Assembly: GCA_963705515.1 (NCBI GenBank)
Contig: CAVPJV010000009.1
Location: forward strand, 124,001-188,000
Length of the DNA stretch: 64,000 bases
Reading direction: 5' to 3'
DNA from: Gaiellasilicea sp963705515
GTDB lineage: Bacteria > Actinomycetota > Thermoleophilia > Gaiellales > Gaiellaceae
Below are positions 27,101 to 34,248 of this stretch, in pieces; positions within the stretch are counted from its first letter, which is position 1; the number at the start of each line of letters is the position of its first letter. The translations under genes were made by a program, and so were the position numbers. Under the pieces are notes generated by a model. That model worked only from the letters and a program-made list of their open reading frames with translations. It searched no databases and was not told the DNA's origin.

Positions 27101-27420
27101 CGCACCGGAGCAAGGTCGCGTTCGCAGGAATGGCGGTGGCGCGCCAGCGGCCGTCGACCGCGCACGGGATCGTCTTCATGCTGCTCGAGGACGAGCTCGG
27201 CCAGGTCAACCTGATCGTCTCGCCGGAGCTCTACGAGCGGAACCGCGCGATCGTCCGCGGCGAGCCGCTCCTGCTCGTGCGGGGCCGCTTCGAGCACATC
27301 AAGGACAACCGCAACATCGTCGTCGAGTCGCTCGAGAGCCTCGGCCCGCTCGCGCGCCGAATCGCGTCCAGCGACGTCGGCGCCTCGCTGCCCGCGGCGC
27401 ACCACTTCGGGCACCGGTGA
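24139..27420 (+). CDS. dnaE2: Error-prone DNA polymerase III alpha subunit DnaE2
   Basis: C-family translesion polymerase of 1093 residues that does damage-induced mutagenesis with ImuB. TTG start with AGGAGC 5 nt upstream. Domains in order: PHP (VELHCHSAYSFLDGAS), palm with RGSSVGSIVCYLTGLSHVDP and the catalytic Asp pair in SVPDIDLDFPRDIR, finger region GFGFPKSHAAAFG, tandem HhH, and a C-terminal OB fold (KVAFAGMAVARQRPSTAHGI). Two palindromic repeats are translated within it, at residues about 102-124 and 320-327. Probably in the SOS-controlled unit starting at 21607. Confidence 0.96.
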   Translation: MAYVELHCHSAYSFLDGASHPEELALRAAELGYEALALTDHDGVYGSLELAHAAKLVGVRAITGAEITLHGGAHVTVLVETSQGYANLCRLLTAAHAHTRPTRRKATPSGILARSESASADSDLAQRTGELLPPALDPALLAELNDGLVCLSGCARDGLGVRDPNAAAELARAFGRERFYVELQRPFERGDARRNALLRDLAEHAGVETVVTGNAHAHDPRRTALQDVLVAIRHNTSLEASERERRGNRESILRAPAELLELFPDDRDAVLRTAEIAARLEFDLTEELGYRYPDFSDGDVPAITQLAEVCNDAFASRYPPSNRLLLGRARARLETELRLIEELGLAGFFLLHWEVLELARELANGIRGPGSPRRWLPPGRGRGSSVGSIVCYLTGLSHVDPVAQNLSLGRFLNRELMSVPDIDLDFPRDIREQLILGVTERYGRKHASLVASFSTYRARGAIRDVGKALGLPFAELERLARVSDGWNATRVAEELALLPEAERRLLSPRWRAFAELTREIAGLPRHISQHPGGMVISSRPLVELVPVQPAAMTGRQICQWDKDSCSDAGFLKIDLLGLGMLSAVEDCVEQIAEVYGEPIDLSRIPLADADVFADIQRADTIGDFQIESRAQMQSLLRTKPENLDDLTVQVALVRPGPIQGKAVHPYIDARERLRVDPDYVPPVDHELLREPLRDTHGVVVFQDQVLDVAMALAGFTIGEAEGLRRAMSRKRSEEAIEAFRQRFIEGAARNGVDGETADKVYDKLAAFSGFGFPKSHAAAFGLLAYQSAWLRHHYPAEFLCSLLNAQPMGFYPPSSLVRDAQRRGVEVRPPDVNLSEVFCTWEESAVRMGLKYVKSVGEDDAEAVVAEREARGEFESVGDLARRLPLDARELEALLRSGACDRFGKRRDLLWELGLVTRPQTVQREHKQLSLELDPTVATPELPDLTAWERMLADYATTSVSIDVHPLTLLRPHLPPEVLPSDRLNEAPHRSKVAFAGMAVARQRPSTAHGIVFMLLEDELGQVNLIVSPELYERNRAIVRGEPLLLVRGRFEHIKDNRNIVVESLESLGPLARRIASSDVGASLPAAHHFGHR
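24444..24508. repeat. Two-hairpin repeat with conserved linker, inserted in frame in dnaE2
   Basis: Hairpin 1: GCGTCGC-AAA-GCGACGC (24444-24460). Linker CTTCAGGGATTTTGGCGC. Hairpin 2: GATCGGAATCTGC-TTCC-GCAGATTCGGATC (24479-24508, one mismatch). On the reverse strand the order is hairpin, GCGC-N6-CCCTGAAG, hairpin, which matches the element at 40756-40816. It encodes roughly KATPSGILARSESASADSD in a PHP-domain loop that is shorter in relatives I know, and its AT-rich linker differs from the surrounding gene. Confidence 0.65.
25095..25119. repeat. 25-bp palindromic repeat, copy B, inside dnaE2
   Basis: Identical to copy A over all 25 bp (arm GCCAAGTAACAG, central A). It is read in frame as PSNRLLLG in dnaE2, between ASRYP and RARARLETEL. 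The stop codon contained in the palindrome is out of frame here, so the gene stays open. Confidence 0.85.
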
Positions 27421-27426
27421 GCCGGA

Positions 27427-29214
27427 CTAGGCGCGGCCCGCCTTGCGCAGAGCGGCGTCGAGCAGCAGCGCCGTGTTCACGAGCCCGATGTGGGAGAACG
27501 CCTGCGGGAAGTTGCCGACGAGTCGGCCGAGCTTCGGGTCGTACTCCTCCGACAGCAGTCCGACGTCGTTGCGGAGCGAGAGCAGCCGCTCGAACATCTC
27601 GACCGCCTCGTCGAGCTCGCCGAGCAGGATCAGGTTGTCCACGAACCAGAACGAGCAGAGGAAGAAGGCGCCCTCGCCGGGCGGCAGGCCGTCGATCGAC
27701 TGGACCTCGTCGTCGTGGCGGTAGCGCTGGACGAAGCCGTCCACGAGCAGCTCGCGCCGGATCGCCTCGAGCGTTCCCCGAACGCGCGGGTCGTCGGCAG
27801 GCAGGAAACCGTAGAGCGGGATCGTCAGCAGGCTCGCGTCGAGCCGCTTCGAGTCGTAGGACTGGACGAACGAGTTGAGCTCCTCGTCGAAGCCACGCTC
27901 GAGCACCTCGGCCTTGATCGTCTCACGGATCTCGAGCCAGCGCTCCTTCGGGCCCTGGCGACCGAGCTCGTGGATCAGGCGCAAGCCCCGGTCGAACGCC
28001 ACCCAGGCCATCACCTTCGAGTGGGTGAAGTGGCGCCGCTGCCCGCGCACCTCCCAGATCCCCTCGTCCGGCTCGTGCCAGCGGGTCTCGAGGTTCTCGA
28101 GCAGGTGGCGGAGGAGCGCCCAGGCATTGTCGTCCCCCGGCAGCCCGCGATTCCGTGCCTGATAGAGGACGTCGGCCACCTCGCCGTAGACGTCGAGCTG
28201 GAACTGGGTGCTCGCGTTGTTGCCGACCCGGACCGGCTGCGAGCCCTCGTAGCCGTCGAGCCAGGGCAGCTCCAGCTCCAGCAGCCGGCGTTCGCCGGCC
28301 GGGCCGTACATGATCTGGATGTCGTCGGGGTCGCCGGCGACGGCGCGCAGCAGCCAGGCCCGCCAGGCGCCGGCCTCCTCGACGTAGCCGTTCCCCACGA
28401 GCGCCGAGAGGGCGAAGCTCGCGTCGCGCAGCCAGCAGTAGCGGTAGTCCCAGTTCCGCACGCCGCCGACCTGCTCCGGCAGCGAGGTCGTCGGGGCGGC
28501 GACGATGCCCCCCGTCGGGGCGTAGGTCATCGCCTTCAGCACCATCAGCGAGCGGAAGACGGGCTCGGCGTAGCGGCCACCGAACGAGCAGCTGTCGAGC
28601 CACTCGTCCCAGAACTCGCACGTCTCCCTGAAGGCGTGCTCGGGTGTGATCGCGCGCGGTGGACCGAGATGCGACGGGAACCAGGTGAGAACGAACGGGA
28701 TCCGCTCGCCCGGCTTCACCGTGAACTCGGCGACCGTGCTCATGTTCTCGCCGCGCACCTTCACGGGCGTCCGGAACGCGACCGCGTCGGGGCCGGCGAT
28801 GGCGATGCGGGTCTCGTCCTCGAGCCTGCGCACCCAGGGGATGATGCGGCCGTAGTCGAATCGGAGCACGAGCTCCATCCGCATCGGCACGCTCCCCTCG
28901 AGCCCTTCGACGATCCGGACGACGTCGGGAGCGGTGCCGCGCGGCGGCATGAAGTCGGCAACCCGGACGCTGCCGTGCTCGGTGTGGAAGTCGAGCTCGT
29001 GGACGAGCGAGCGCTCTCGGTACCGGCGCTCGACCCGCGCGATCTCGCAGTCCGGCGCGAGCAGCCAGCGGCCGTTCTTCTCGTTGCCGAGCAGGGCGGC
29101 GAAGCACGCGCCGGAGTCGAAGCGCGGGAAGCAGAGCCAGTCGATCGACCCGTTCCGGCCCACGAGCGCTGCCGCCTGCAGGTCGCCGATCAGCCCGTAG
29201 TCCTCGATCTGCAT
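27427..29214 (-). CDS. Glycoside hydrolase family 15 protein (trehalase/glucoamylase type)
   Basis: A 595-residue (alpha/alpha)6-barrel glucosidase. It starts MQIEDYGLIGDLQAAALVG with GSIDWLCFPRFDSGACF, typical of actinobacterial GH15 proteins, many of which act as trehalases. Catalytic regions are DEGIWEVRGQRRHFTHSKVM (general acid Glu) and GLLSEEYDPKLGRLVGNFPQ (general base Glu). No signal peptide, so likely cytoplasmic. The ATG overlaps the stop of the upstream gene (ATGA), and a glycosyltransferase is two genes upstream. Confidence 0.93.
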   Translation of the reverse strand: MQIEDYGLIGDLQAAALVGRNGSIDWLCFPRFDSGACFAALLGNEKNGRWLLAPDCEIARVERRYRERSLVHELDFHTEHGSVRVADFMPPRGTAPDVVRIVEGLEGSVPMRMELVLRFDYGRIIPWVRRLEDETRIAIAGPDAVAFRTPVKVRGENMSTVAEFTVKPGERIPFVLTWFPSHLGPPRAITPEHAFRETCEFWDEWLDSCSFGGRYAEPVFRSLMVLKAMTYAPTGGIVAAPTTSLPEQVGGVRNWDYRYCWLRDASFALSALVGNGYVEEAGAWRAWLLRAVAGDPDDIQIMYGPAGERRLLELELPWLDGYEGSQPVRVGNNASTQFQLDVYGEVADVLYQARNRGLPGDDNAWALLRHLLENLETRWHEPDEGIWEVRGQRRHFTHSKVMAWVAFDRGLRLIHELGRQGPKERWLEIRETIKAEVLERGFDEELNSFVQSYDSKRLDASLLTIPLYGFLPADDPRVRGTLEAIRRELLVDGFVQRYRHDDEVQSIDGLPPGEGAFFLCSFWFVDNLILLGELDEAVEMFERLLSLRNDVGLLSEEYDPKLGRLVGNFPQAFSHIGLVNTALLLDAALRKAGRA

Positions 29215-29567
29215 CAGAGCCCTCCGGTGAGAGAGCGGAAGCGGCGGTTGGCGGCGCGATCGAAGGCGTGCTCGTACTCATCCCGCGTGCCGTCGTCGAG
29301 TGTCGCGGCGTAGGTGTCGCGCAGCTCGGCGAGGGCGTCTGCGATTGCCTCGAGCACGAGCTGGTAGTCCCCGTACGCCTCCTCGGCGAGGTCGCGGTCG
29401 GCGGTGTCGTACGTCCGCTCGGCCTCCTCCGCCTCGCGTAGGAGCACCGCCTCGTCCTCGACGAAGAGGTCGAGCTGCCGGCGAACGAGGTCGCCGAAGC
29501 GGTCGCGGCGGAGTCTCAGAGCAGCTCCTCGTAGAGAGCGAGATGGGCCTGCGCCGACGCCGCCCAT
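29214..29567 (-). CDS. Conserved alpha-helical protein of unknown function
   Basis: About 117 residues from the ATG at 29567, which overlaps the upstream glycosyltransferase by 52 bp; the conserved-looking core begins later, at RDRFGDLVRRQLDLFVEDE. The protein is charged and helical throughout (LREAEEAERTYDTADRDL, then EEAYGDYQLVLEAIADALAE), with coiled-coil character and no catalytic motif. It sits between the glycosyltransferase and GH15 genes with overlapping ends. Confidence 0.65.
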   Translation of the reverse strand: MGGVGAGPSRSLRGAALRLRRDRFGDLVRRQLDLFVEDEAVLLREAEEAERTYDTADRDLAEEAYGDYQLVLEAIADALAELRDTYAATLDDGTRDEYEHAFDRAANRRFRSLTGGL

Positions 29568-30517
29568 GTCAGCTCGCCTCGCGCCCGCAGCGCGCCGGCG
29601 CGCGCGTCCGCCAGAGCCGTTTCGTCGTCGACGAGCTCGCTGATCGCGGCCGCCAGCGCGTCCACGTCGTCCGGGGCGACGACGCGGCCCGCGCCGAACG
29701 ACCGCACGGGCTCGGCGAGGCCGCCGACGTCGTAGACGACCGCCGGCACGCCGGCGCCGAGCGCGCGCAGGAGGGCGCCGCTCTGGTCGAGCTCGGGGCG
29801 GTACGGGAAGACGGCGACGGTCGACTCGCCGAGTGCGCGGTCGATCTCCGCCTCGGAGAGGAAGGCGTCGGCGTCGCCCGCGACGCGGAGCTGCGCTCCC
29901 GGCACACGGGCGACCGCCTCGCGCGCGTGGTCGAGCTGCTTGTAGGGCCGCACGAGGCCCAGCGCGAGCACCGTGCGGCCGTCGTCGGCCCGAACCGGAT
30001 CGCTCGGCGTGACGGGGTGTGGGATCACGCGGAGCTTCTCGTCCCGCACCCCGAACGCCGCCAGGGTCTCGCGTCCGCGCTCCGAGTGGACGACGATCCG
30101 CTCGAAGCGGCCGAACGCGCGGCGCCAGAGACTCGTCTTCCCGGCGGTCCGTCGCGGCAGCAGGTCGTGGGCTGTGAGCACGAGCGGCGCGCGGTGGCGC
30201 AGCAGCCACGAGTCGAGCTCGGGCACGGCCAGCCACTGGACATGGACGACGTCCGCCGGTGTGGCGGCGAGGCGCGCCAGGCCGAACGGATGCTCGAGCA
30301 CTTTCAGCGGCACGCGCAGCCGCGAGCGGCCGAAGAGCCGTGACGAGAGCGGATAGAAGAGCTCCCGCCGCCGGTAGCCGTCCGGAGCCGGGAACGCTCC
30401 GAAGCGGAAGCGCGACGTCGCCAGCTCGACCTCCGCGCCCGCGGCTGCGAGCGCCATGGCGAGCGCGTGGTCGTAGGGAGGCGTGAAGGCAGGGGGGTCG
30501 GCGACGACGACGCGCAC
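29516..30517 (-). CDS. Glycosyltransferase (GT4-like, GT-B fold)
   Basis: A 333-residue nucleotide-sugar glycosyltransferase. The N-terminal half binds the acceptor (ADVVHVQWLAVPELDSWLL). The C-terminal half has KLRVIPHPVTPSD, VLALGLVRPYKQLDHA and the donor motif LDQSGALLRALGAGVPAVVY then VGGLAEPV. Shorter than usual GT4 proteins but complete. Acceptor unknown; the adjacent GH15 gene suggests glucan or trehalose metabolism. Confidence 0.87.
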   Translation of the reverse strand: MRVVVADPPAFTPPYDHALAMALAAAGAEVELATSRFRFGAFPAPDGYRRRELFYPLSSRLFGRSRLRVPLKVLEHPFGLARLAATPADVVHVQWLAVPELDSWLLRHRAPLVLTAHDLLPRRTAGKTSLWRRAFGRFERIVVHSERGRETLAAFGVRDEKLRVIPHPVTPSDPVRADDGRTVLALGLVRPYKQLDHAREAVARVPGAQLRVAGDADAFLSEAEIDRALGESTVAVFPYRPELDQSGALLRALGAGVPAVVYDVGGLAEPVRSFGAGRVVAPDDVDALAAAISELVDDETALADARAGALRARGELTWAASAQAHLALYEELL

Positions 30518-30545
30518 GGGGTTCGTAGGCTAGTGCCGTGGGCAG

Positions 30546-31226
30546 GTGCCCGTGCTGATCCGGAGCTGGAACGTCTTCCACGGCCGCACCTCGCCGCCGG
30601 GGCAGCACGTGCAGCTCCGAGAGATGGTCGAGCTGATCTCGCGCGACGCGCCCGACGTCGTCTGCCTGCAGGAGCTGCCCCTCTGGTCGCTCGCCCAGCT
30701 CGACGAGTGGAGCGGGATGACCGTCCTCAGCGCGGTCGCGAAGCGGACGCCGGTGCCGCGGTGGCTCGGCGGTGTCTTCCAGCGGTACGACCCGCTGCGC
30801 TTCCGCTCCGGCGTCACCGGGCAGGCAAACGCGATCCTGCTGTCGCCGAGGCTCGTGCCGCTCGAGCACCGGACGGTCAGGATCAGCGACCAGGGGCGCG
30901 AGCGGCGCGTCTGTCACGCCGTCCGGCTCGAGCAGGTCGTCATCGGAAACGTCCACGCGTCGAACGAGTTCAGGCATGTCGAGGTGCCTCGCACCGAGCT
31001 CACCCGAGCCCACGCGCTGGTCGAGTCAATGGCCGCGCCCGGGCAGGCACGAGTGCTCGCCGGCGACTTCAACCTGCGCGATCCCGAGCTGCCGGGTCCC
31101 AACATCGACCACATCGTCGCCGCAGAGGTCGAGCACGGCGCGCTCGAGGTGTGGCCGGAGGAGCGGCGCCTGCACAATGGCGCGGTGCTGTCGGATCACG
31201 CCCCCGTCGAGATGAGGATCGGATGA
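30546..31226 (+). CDS. Endonuclease/exonuclease/phosphatase family hydrolase
   Basis: A 226-residue DNase I-like metal hydrolase from a GTG start. The catalytic blocks are IRSWNVFHG (metal Asn), VVCLQELP (Glu), GNVHASNE, VLAGDFNLRDPE (Asp/Asn) and SDHAPVEM (final Asp-His). Could be a nuclease or a phosphodiesterase. It overlaps the following aminotransferase (ATGA). A TAGGCT hexamer lies 14 nt upstream. Confidence 0.85.
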   Translation: MPVLIRSWNVFHGRTSPPGQHVQLREMVELISRDAPDVVCLQELPLWSLAQLDEWSGMTVLSAVAKRTPVPRWLGGVFQRYDPLRFRSGVTGQANAILLSPRLVPLEHRTVRISDQGRERRVCHAVRLEQVVIGNVHASNEFRHVEVPRTELTRAHALVESMAAPGQARVLAGDFNLRDPELPGPNIDHIVAAEVEHGALEVWPEERRLHNGAVLSDHAPVEMRIG

Positions 31227-32269
31227 CGCCGGAGGAGGCTCGTGCGCTCTTCCCGGTGCTCGAGCGGCTCGCGTATCTGAACGCCGGCACGTTCGGCCCG
31301 CTCGCGCGCCCGACCGCGGCAGCCGTGCAGGAGCAGCTCGACGCCGATCTCGCCGACGGTCGCTTCGGCAAGGAGTACTTCGAGCGGATGCTCGACCTGC
31401 GCAAGCAAGCCAGGGCCGCGCTCGCCGGCCTCGTCGGCGCCGAGCCGGATCAGATCTCGCTCACCGGCTCGACCACGGACGGGTGCAACATCGTCCTCGC
31501 CGGCCTCGACCTGCAGCCGGAGGACGAGATCGTGACCACGTCCGAGGAGCATTTCGGTCTCATCGGCCCGGTGCATGCGAGCGGCGCGCGCGTCGTGGTC
31601 GTCGACCCCGATCCCGACGCCGTTCTGGCCGCGGTCACGCCCCGGACGCGGCTGCTCGCGCTCTCCCAGGTGCTCTGGACGAGCGGCCGCTCGTTGCCCG
31701 TGCGCGAGCTGCGGGAGCAGACGGGCGTGCCGGTGCTGGTCGACGGCGCGCAGTCGGTCGGCTCGATCCCCGTCGCCGCCGCCGGTCTCGACTTCCTGAC
31801 GATCTCCGGCCAGAAGTGGCTCTGCGGCCCCGACTCGACCGGCGCACTCGTCGTCGCCGACCCCGAGCGCCTGCGCGTCGCCCGCCCGAGCTATTTCTCC
31901 CAGTCCGCCCACGAGCCGTCGGGGAGCTTCGAGCCGGCCGCGGGTGCGGCACGGTTCGATCCCGGCTGGCTCTCGAGCGCCGTCCTCGCCGGGCTGCTGG
32001 CCGCGCTCGACGTCCGCCCCGACTGGGCCTACGAGCGCGCGGCCGCGATGGCCGCGCGCTGCCGTGAGCTGCTCGCGCCGCTGACCGAGGTCGTCCCGGG
32101 CGACGCGACGCTCGTGGCCTTCCGCGTTGACGATCCGCCCGGGCTCGTCGACCGGCTGGCCGAGGAGGGTGTCGTCGTGCGCGAGATCCCGAAGACCGGG
32201 CTCGTTCGCGTCTCGTGCGGCTGGTGGACGGACGAGACCGACCTGCAGCGGCTGGTCGCGGCCTTGTAA
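31223..32269 (+). CDS. Class V aminotransferase (cysteine desulfurase-like, PLP)
   Basis: A 348-residue fold-type I PLP enzyme. Seen: LNAGTFGPLARPTAAAVQEQ at the N-terminus, SLTGSTTDGCNIVLAGL, VLVDGAQSVGSIPV (PLP-binding Asp) and the Schiff-base Lys in ISGQKWLCGPDSTGAL. The C-terminal Arg region is VRVSCGWWTDETDL. Resembles isopenicillin-N-epimerase/EgtE-like members more than IscS because no catalytic Cys loop is evident. The stop codon is part of palindromic repeat copy C. Confidence 0.9.
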   Translation: MTPEEARALFPVLERLAYLNAGTFGPLARPTAAAVQEQLDADLADGRFGKEYFERMLDLRKQARAALAGLVGAEPDQISLTGSTTDGCNIVLAGLDLQPEDEIVTTSEEHFGLIGPVHASGARVVVVDPDPDAVLAAVTPRTRLLALSQVLWTSGRSLPVRELREQTGVPVLVDGAQSVGSIPVAAAGLDFLTISGQKWLCGPDSTGALVVADPERLRVARPSYFSQSAHEPSGSFEPAAGAARFDPGWLSSAVLAGLLAALDVRPDWAYERAAAMAARCRELLAPLTEVVPGDATLVAFRVDDPPGLVDRLAEEGVVVREIPKTGLVRVSCGWWTDETDLQRLVAAL

Positions 32270-32285
32270 CAGTCTGTTGCTAGGC
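32261..32285. repeat. 25-bp palindromic repeat, copy C (degenerate)
   Basis: GCCTTGTAACAG, central T, CTGTTGCTAGGC; a diverged, reverse-oriented copy of the same family. It provides the TAA stop of the aminotransferase (32267-32269) and, on the other strand, the TAG stop of the HD protein (32280-32282). It therefore joins two convergent genes. Confidence 0.7.
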
Positions 32286-32855
32286 CGCGTCGGCGGCGGT
32301 GCGCAGGCCGAGCTCCTTCGAGATCGGCTGCAGCGCGGCGACGACGTTCGCGATGTGCTCGTCCAGCTCGAGCCCGAGCAGCTCCGCGCCGGCATAGACC
32401 TCGTCGCGGTGGACGCCTGCAGCGAAGGACGGCTGCTTCAGCTTTTTCTTCACCGACTTCGGCTCGAGCCCGTCGAGACCCGCCGGCCGGACGAGCCCGC
32501 ACGCGTGTACGAAGCCGGAGAGCTCGTCGCAGGCGAAGAGCGTCTTCTTGAGCATCGTGTCGCGCGGCATCCCGAGATGCTCGGCGTGGGAGAGGACCGC
32601 CTCGATCACCTCTTCGGGATAGCCCTCCTCGCGCAGGATCGCGGCGCCGTCCTGCGGATGCTTGTCGAGCGTGGGGTGGATCTCGTAGTCGAAGTCGTGC
32701 AGAAGCGCGACGACGCTCCATAGCTCCTCGTCCTCACCGAACCGGCGCGCGTACGACCGCGTCGACGCCTCGACCGCGAGCGCATGCCGGAGGAGCGACT
32801 CGCTCTTCGTGTACGTCGTGAGCGTCTGCCACGCTGTGTCTCGTGTCGGCTGCAT
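32280..32855 (-). CDS. HD-domain phosphohydrolase
   Basis: A 191-residue HD/HDIG-type metal hydrolase: H in SLLRHALAVEAS, the HD pair in VVALLHDFDYEIHP, H in AVLSHAEHLGMP and a C-terminal DELSGFVHACGLVRP. Typical of small stand-alone HD proteins with unknown nucleotide substrates. Divergent from murA with 24 bp between starts. Confidence 0.87.
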   Translation of the reverse strand: MQPTRDTAWQTLTTYTKSESLLRHALAVEASTRSYARRFGEDEELWSVVALLHDFDYEIHPTLDKHPQDGAAILREEGYPEEVIEAVLSHAEHLGMPRDTMLKKTLFACDELSGFVHACGLVRPAGLDGLEPKSVKKKLKQPSFAAGVHRDEVYAGAELLGLELDEHIANVVAALQPISKELGLRTAADAA

Positions 32856-32863
32856 GAGCCGAC

Positions 32864-32869
32864 TACGAT
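32864..32869 (+). promoter_or_regulatory. Candidate -10 hexamer (TACGAT) for murA
   Basis: TACGAT ends 10 nt before the ATG at 32880. A second hexamer (TACGCT, 32891-32896) lies 10 nt before the alternative ATG at 32907. Neither start has a Shine-Dalgarno, so leaderless initiation is plausible from either. Confidence 0.35.
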
Positions 32870-32879
32870 ACCCCGCCCA

Positions 32880-34187
32880 ATGAGCACGACTACGCTAGCC
32901 ACCGAGATGCAGGCCTTCGTCATCGAGGGCGGGAAACCGCTCAGTGGCACCGTCCGTGCCGCCGGAAACAAGAACGGTGCGCTGCCGATCCTGGCCGCCA
33001 CGGTGCTCGCCTCGGAGCCGGTGCAGCTGTCGAACGTACCCCGCATCCGCGACGTGCAGACGATGGTTGAGCTCCTGGTCGACATCGGTGCCGACGCCGA
33101 CTGGCTCGGCGAGAACGAGATCCGGATCGACCCGACCGGGGTGCACAAGTCCGAGCTCGACGAGGAGCTGTGCCGCCGCATCCGCGCGTCCTTCCTGCTC
33201 GCCGGTCCGCTGCTCGCGCGCCTCGGCGCCGCGATCGTGCCTCCCCCCGGCGGCGACGTGATCGGGCGTCGCCGGCTCGACCCGCACATCCACGGCCTCG
33301 CCGAGCTCGGCGTCGAGATCGAGATCAACGGCCGCTTCGAGATGCGCGCGCCGCGGCTGCGCGGCAAGTCGATCTTTCTCGACGAGGCGAGCGTGATGGC
33401 GACCGAGAATGTCGTCATGGCGGCGGTGCTCGCAGAGGGCGAGACGGTGATCGGCAACGCCGCCTGCGAGCCGCACGTCCAGGACCTCTGCCGCTTCCTC
33501 GTCTCGCTCGGCGCCCAGATCGAGGGGATCGAGTCGAACGTCCTCCGCGTCCACGGCGTCACCGAGCTCCACGGCGGCGACTGGCGCGTCGCTCCCGAGC
33601 ACATCGAGGTCGGCAGCTTCATCGGCCTCGCGGCCGCCACCGGGGGCGACATCACGATCGAGAACATCGAGCCCAGGGATCTGCTCTCGATCCTGCCGGC
33701 GTTCGCGCGGCTCGGCGTCGAGGTCGAGGTGGGGGAGTCGACCGTGCGCGTCCCTCCGGGCCAGCGGCTCGAGATCCAGGACGACCTCGGCGGCCAGATC
33801 CCGAAGATCGAGGACGGCCCCTGGCCCGCGTTCCCGGCCGACCTGACCTCGATCGCGGTCGTGGCGGCGACGCAGGCGCACGGCACCGTGCTCGTCTTCG
33901 AGAAGATGTTCGAGAGCCGTCTCTTCTTCGTCGACAAGCTCGTCGGGATGGGCGCCCGGATCATCCTCTGCGACCCTCATCGCGTCGTCGTCACCGGCCC
34001 CGCGCAGCTCTACGGCGAGCGGCTGACGAGCCCGGACATCCGCGCCGGGATGGCGCTCCTGATCGCGGCCCTCTGCGCGGAGGGGACGTCGACGATCGGC
34101 AACATCGCCGAGATCGACCGCGGCTACGAGCGCATCGACGAGCGCCTGCGCGGCCTCGGCGCCTCGATCGAGCGCGTCGAGACCTAG
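32880..34187 (+). CDS. murA: UDP-N-acetylglucosamine 1-carboxyvinyltransferase (Cys-to-Asp active site)
   Basis: First committed step of peptidoglycan synthesis: enolpyruvyl transfer from PEP to UDP-GlcNAc. It has 435 residues from 32880, or 426 from the ATG at 32907 (MQAFVIEGGKPLSGTVRAAG), which matches the usual family start. Conserved KNGALPILAA and RASFLLAGPLLARLG are present. The loop that normally has the catalytic Cys reads PPGGDVIGRRRLDPHIHGL: Cys is replaced by Asp (residue 117 from the second start), the state that gives natural fosfomycin resistance in Mycobacterium. Confidence 0.95.
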   Translation: MSTTTLATEMQAFVIEGGKPLSGTVRAAGNKNGALPILAATVLASEPVQLSNVPRIRDVQTMVELLVDIGADADWLGENEIRIDPTGVHKSELDEELCRRIRASFLLAGPLLARLGAAIVPPPGGDVIGRRRLDPHIHGLAELGVEIEINGRFEMRAPRLRGKSIFLDEASVMATENVVMAAVLAEGETVIGNAACEPHVQDLCRFLVSLGAQIEGIESNVLRVHGVTELHGGDWRVAPEHIEVGSFIGLAAATGGDITIENIEPRDLLSILPAFARLGVEVEVGESTVRVPPGQRLEIQDDLGGQIPKIEDGPWPAFPADLTSIAVVAATQAHGTVLVFEKMFESRLFFVDKLVGMGARIILCDPHRVVVTGPAQLYGERLTSPDIRAGMALLIAALCAEGTSTIGNIAEIDRGYERIDERLRGLGASIERVET

Positions 34188-34248
34188 CTCGGGGAGCCGG
34201 CGACGACCGGCGGCGCCAGCCGCCCGGCCGGTGCCGCCGCGACGGTGG

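Noticed and set aside
24139..27420. Intein or intron in dnaE2
   Set aside because: The extra segments are only about 8 and 20 residues, lack splicing motifs, and consist of palindromic repeats.
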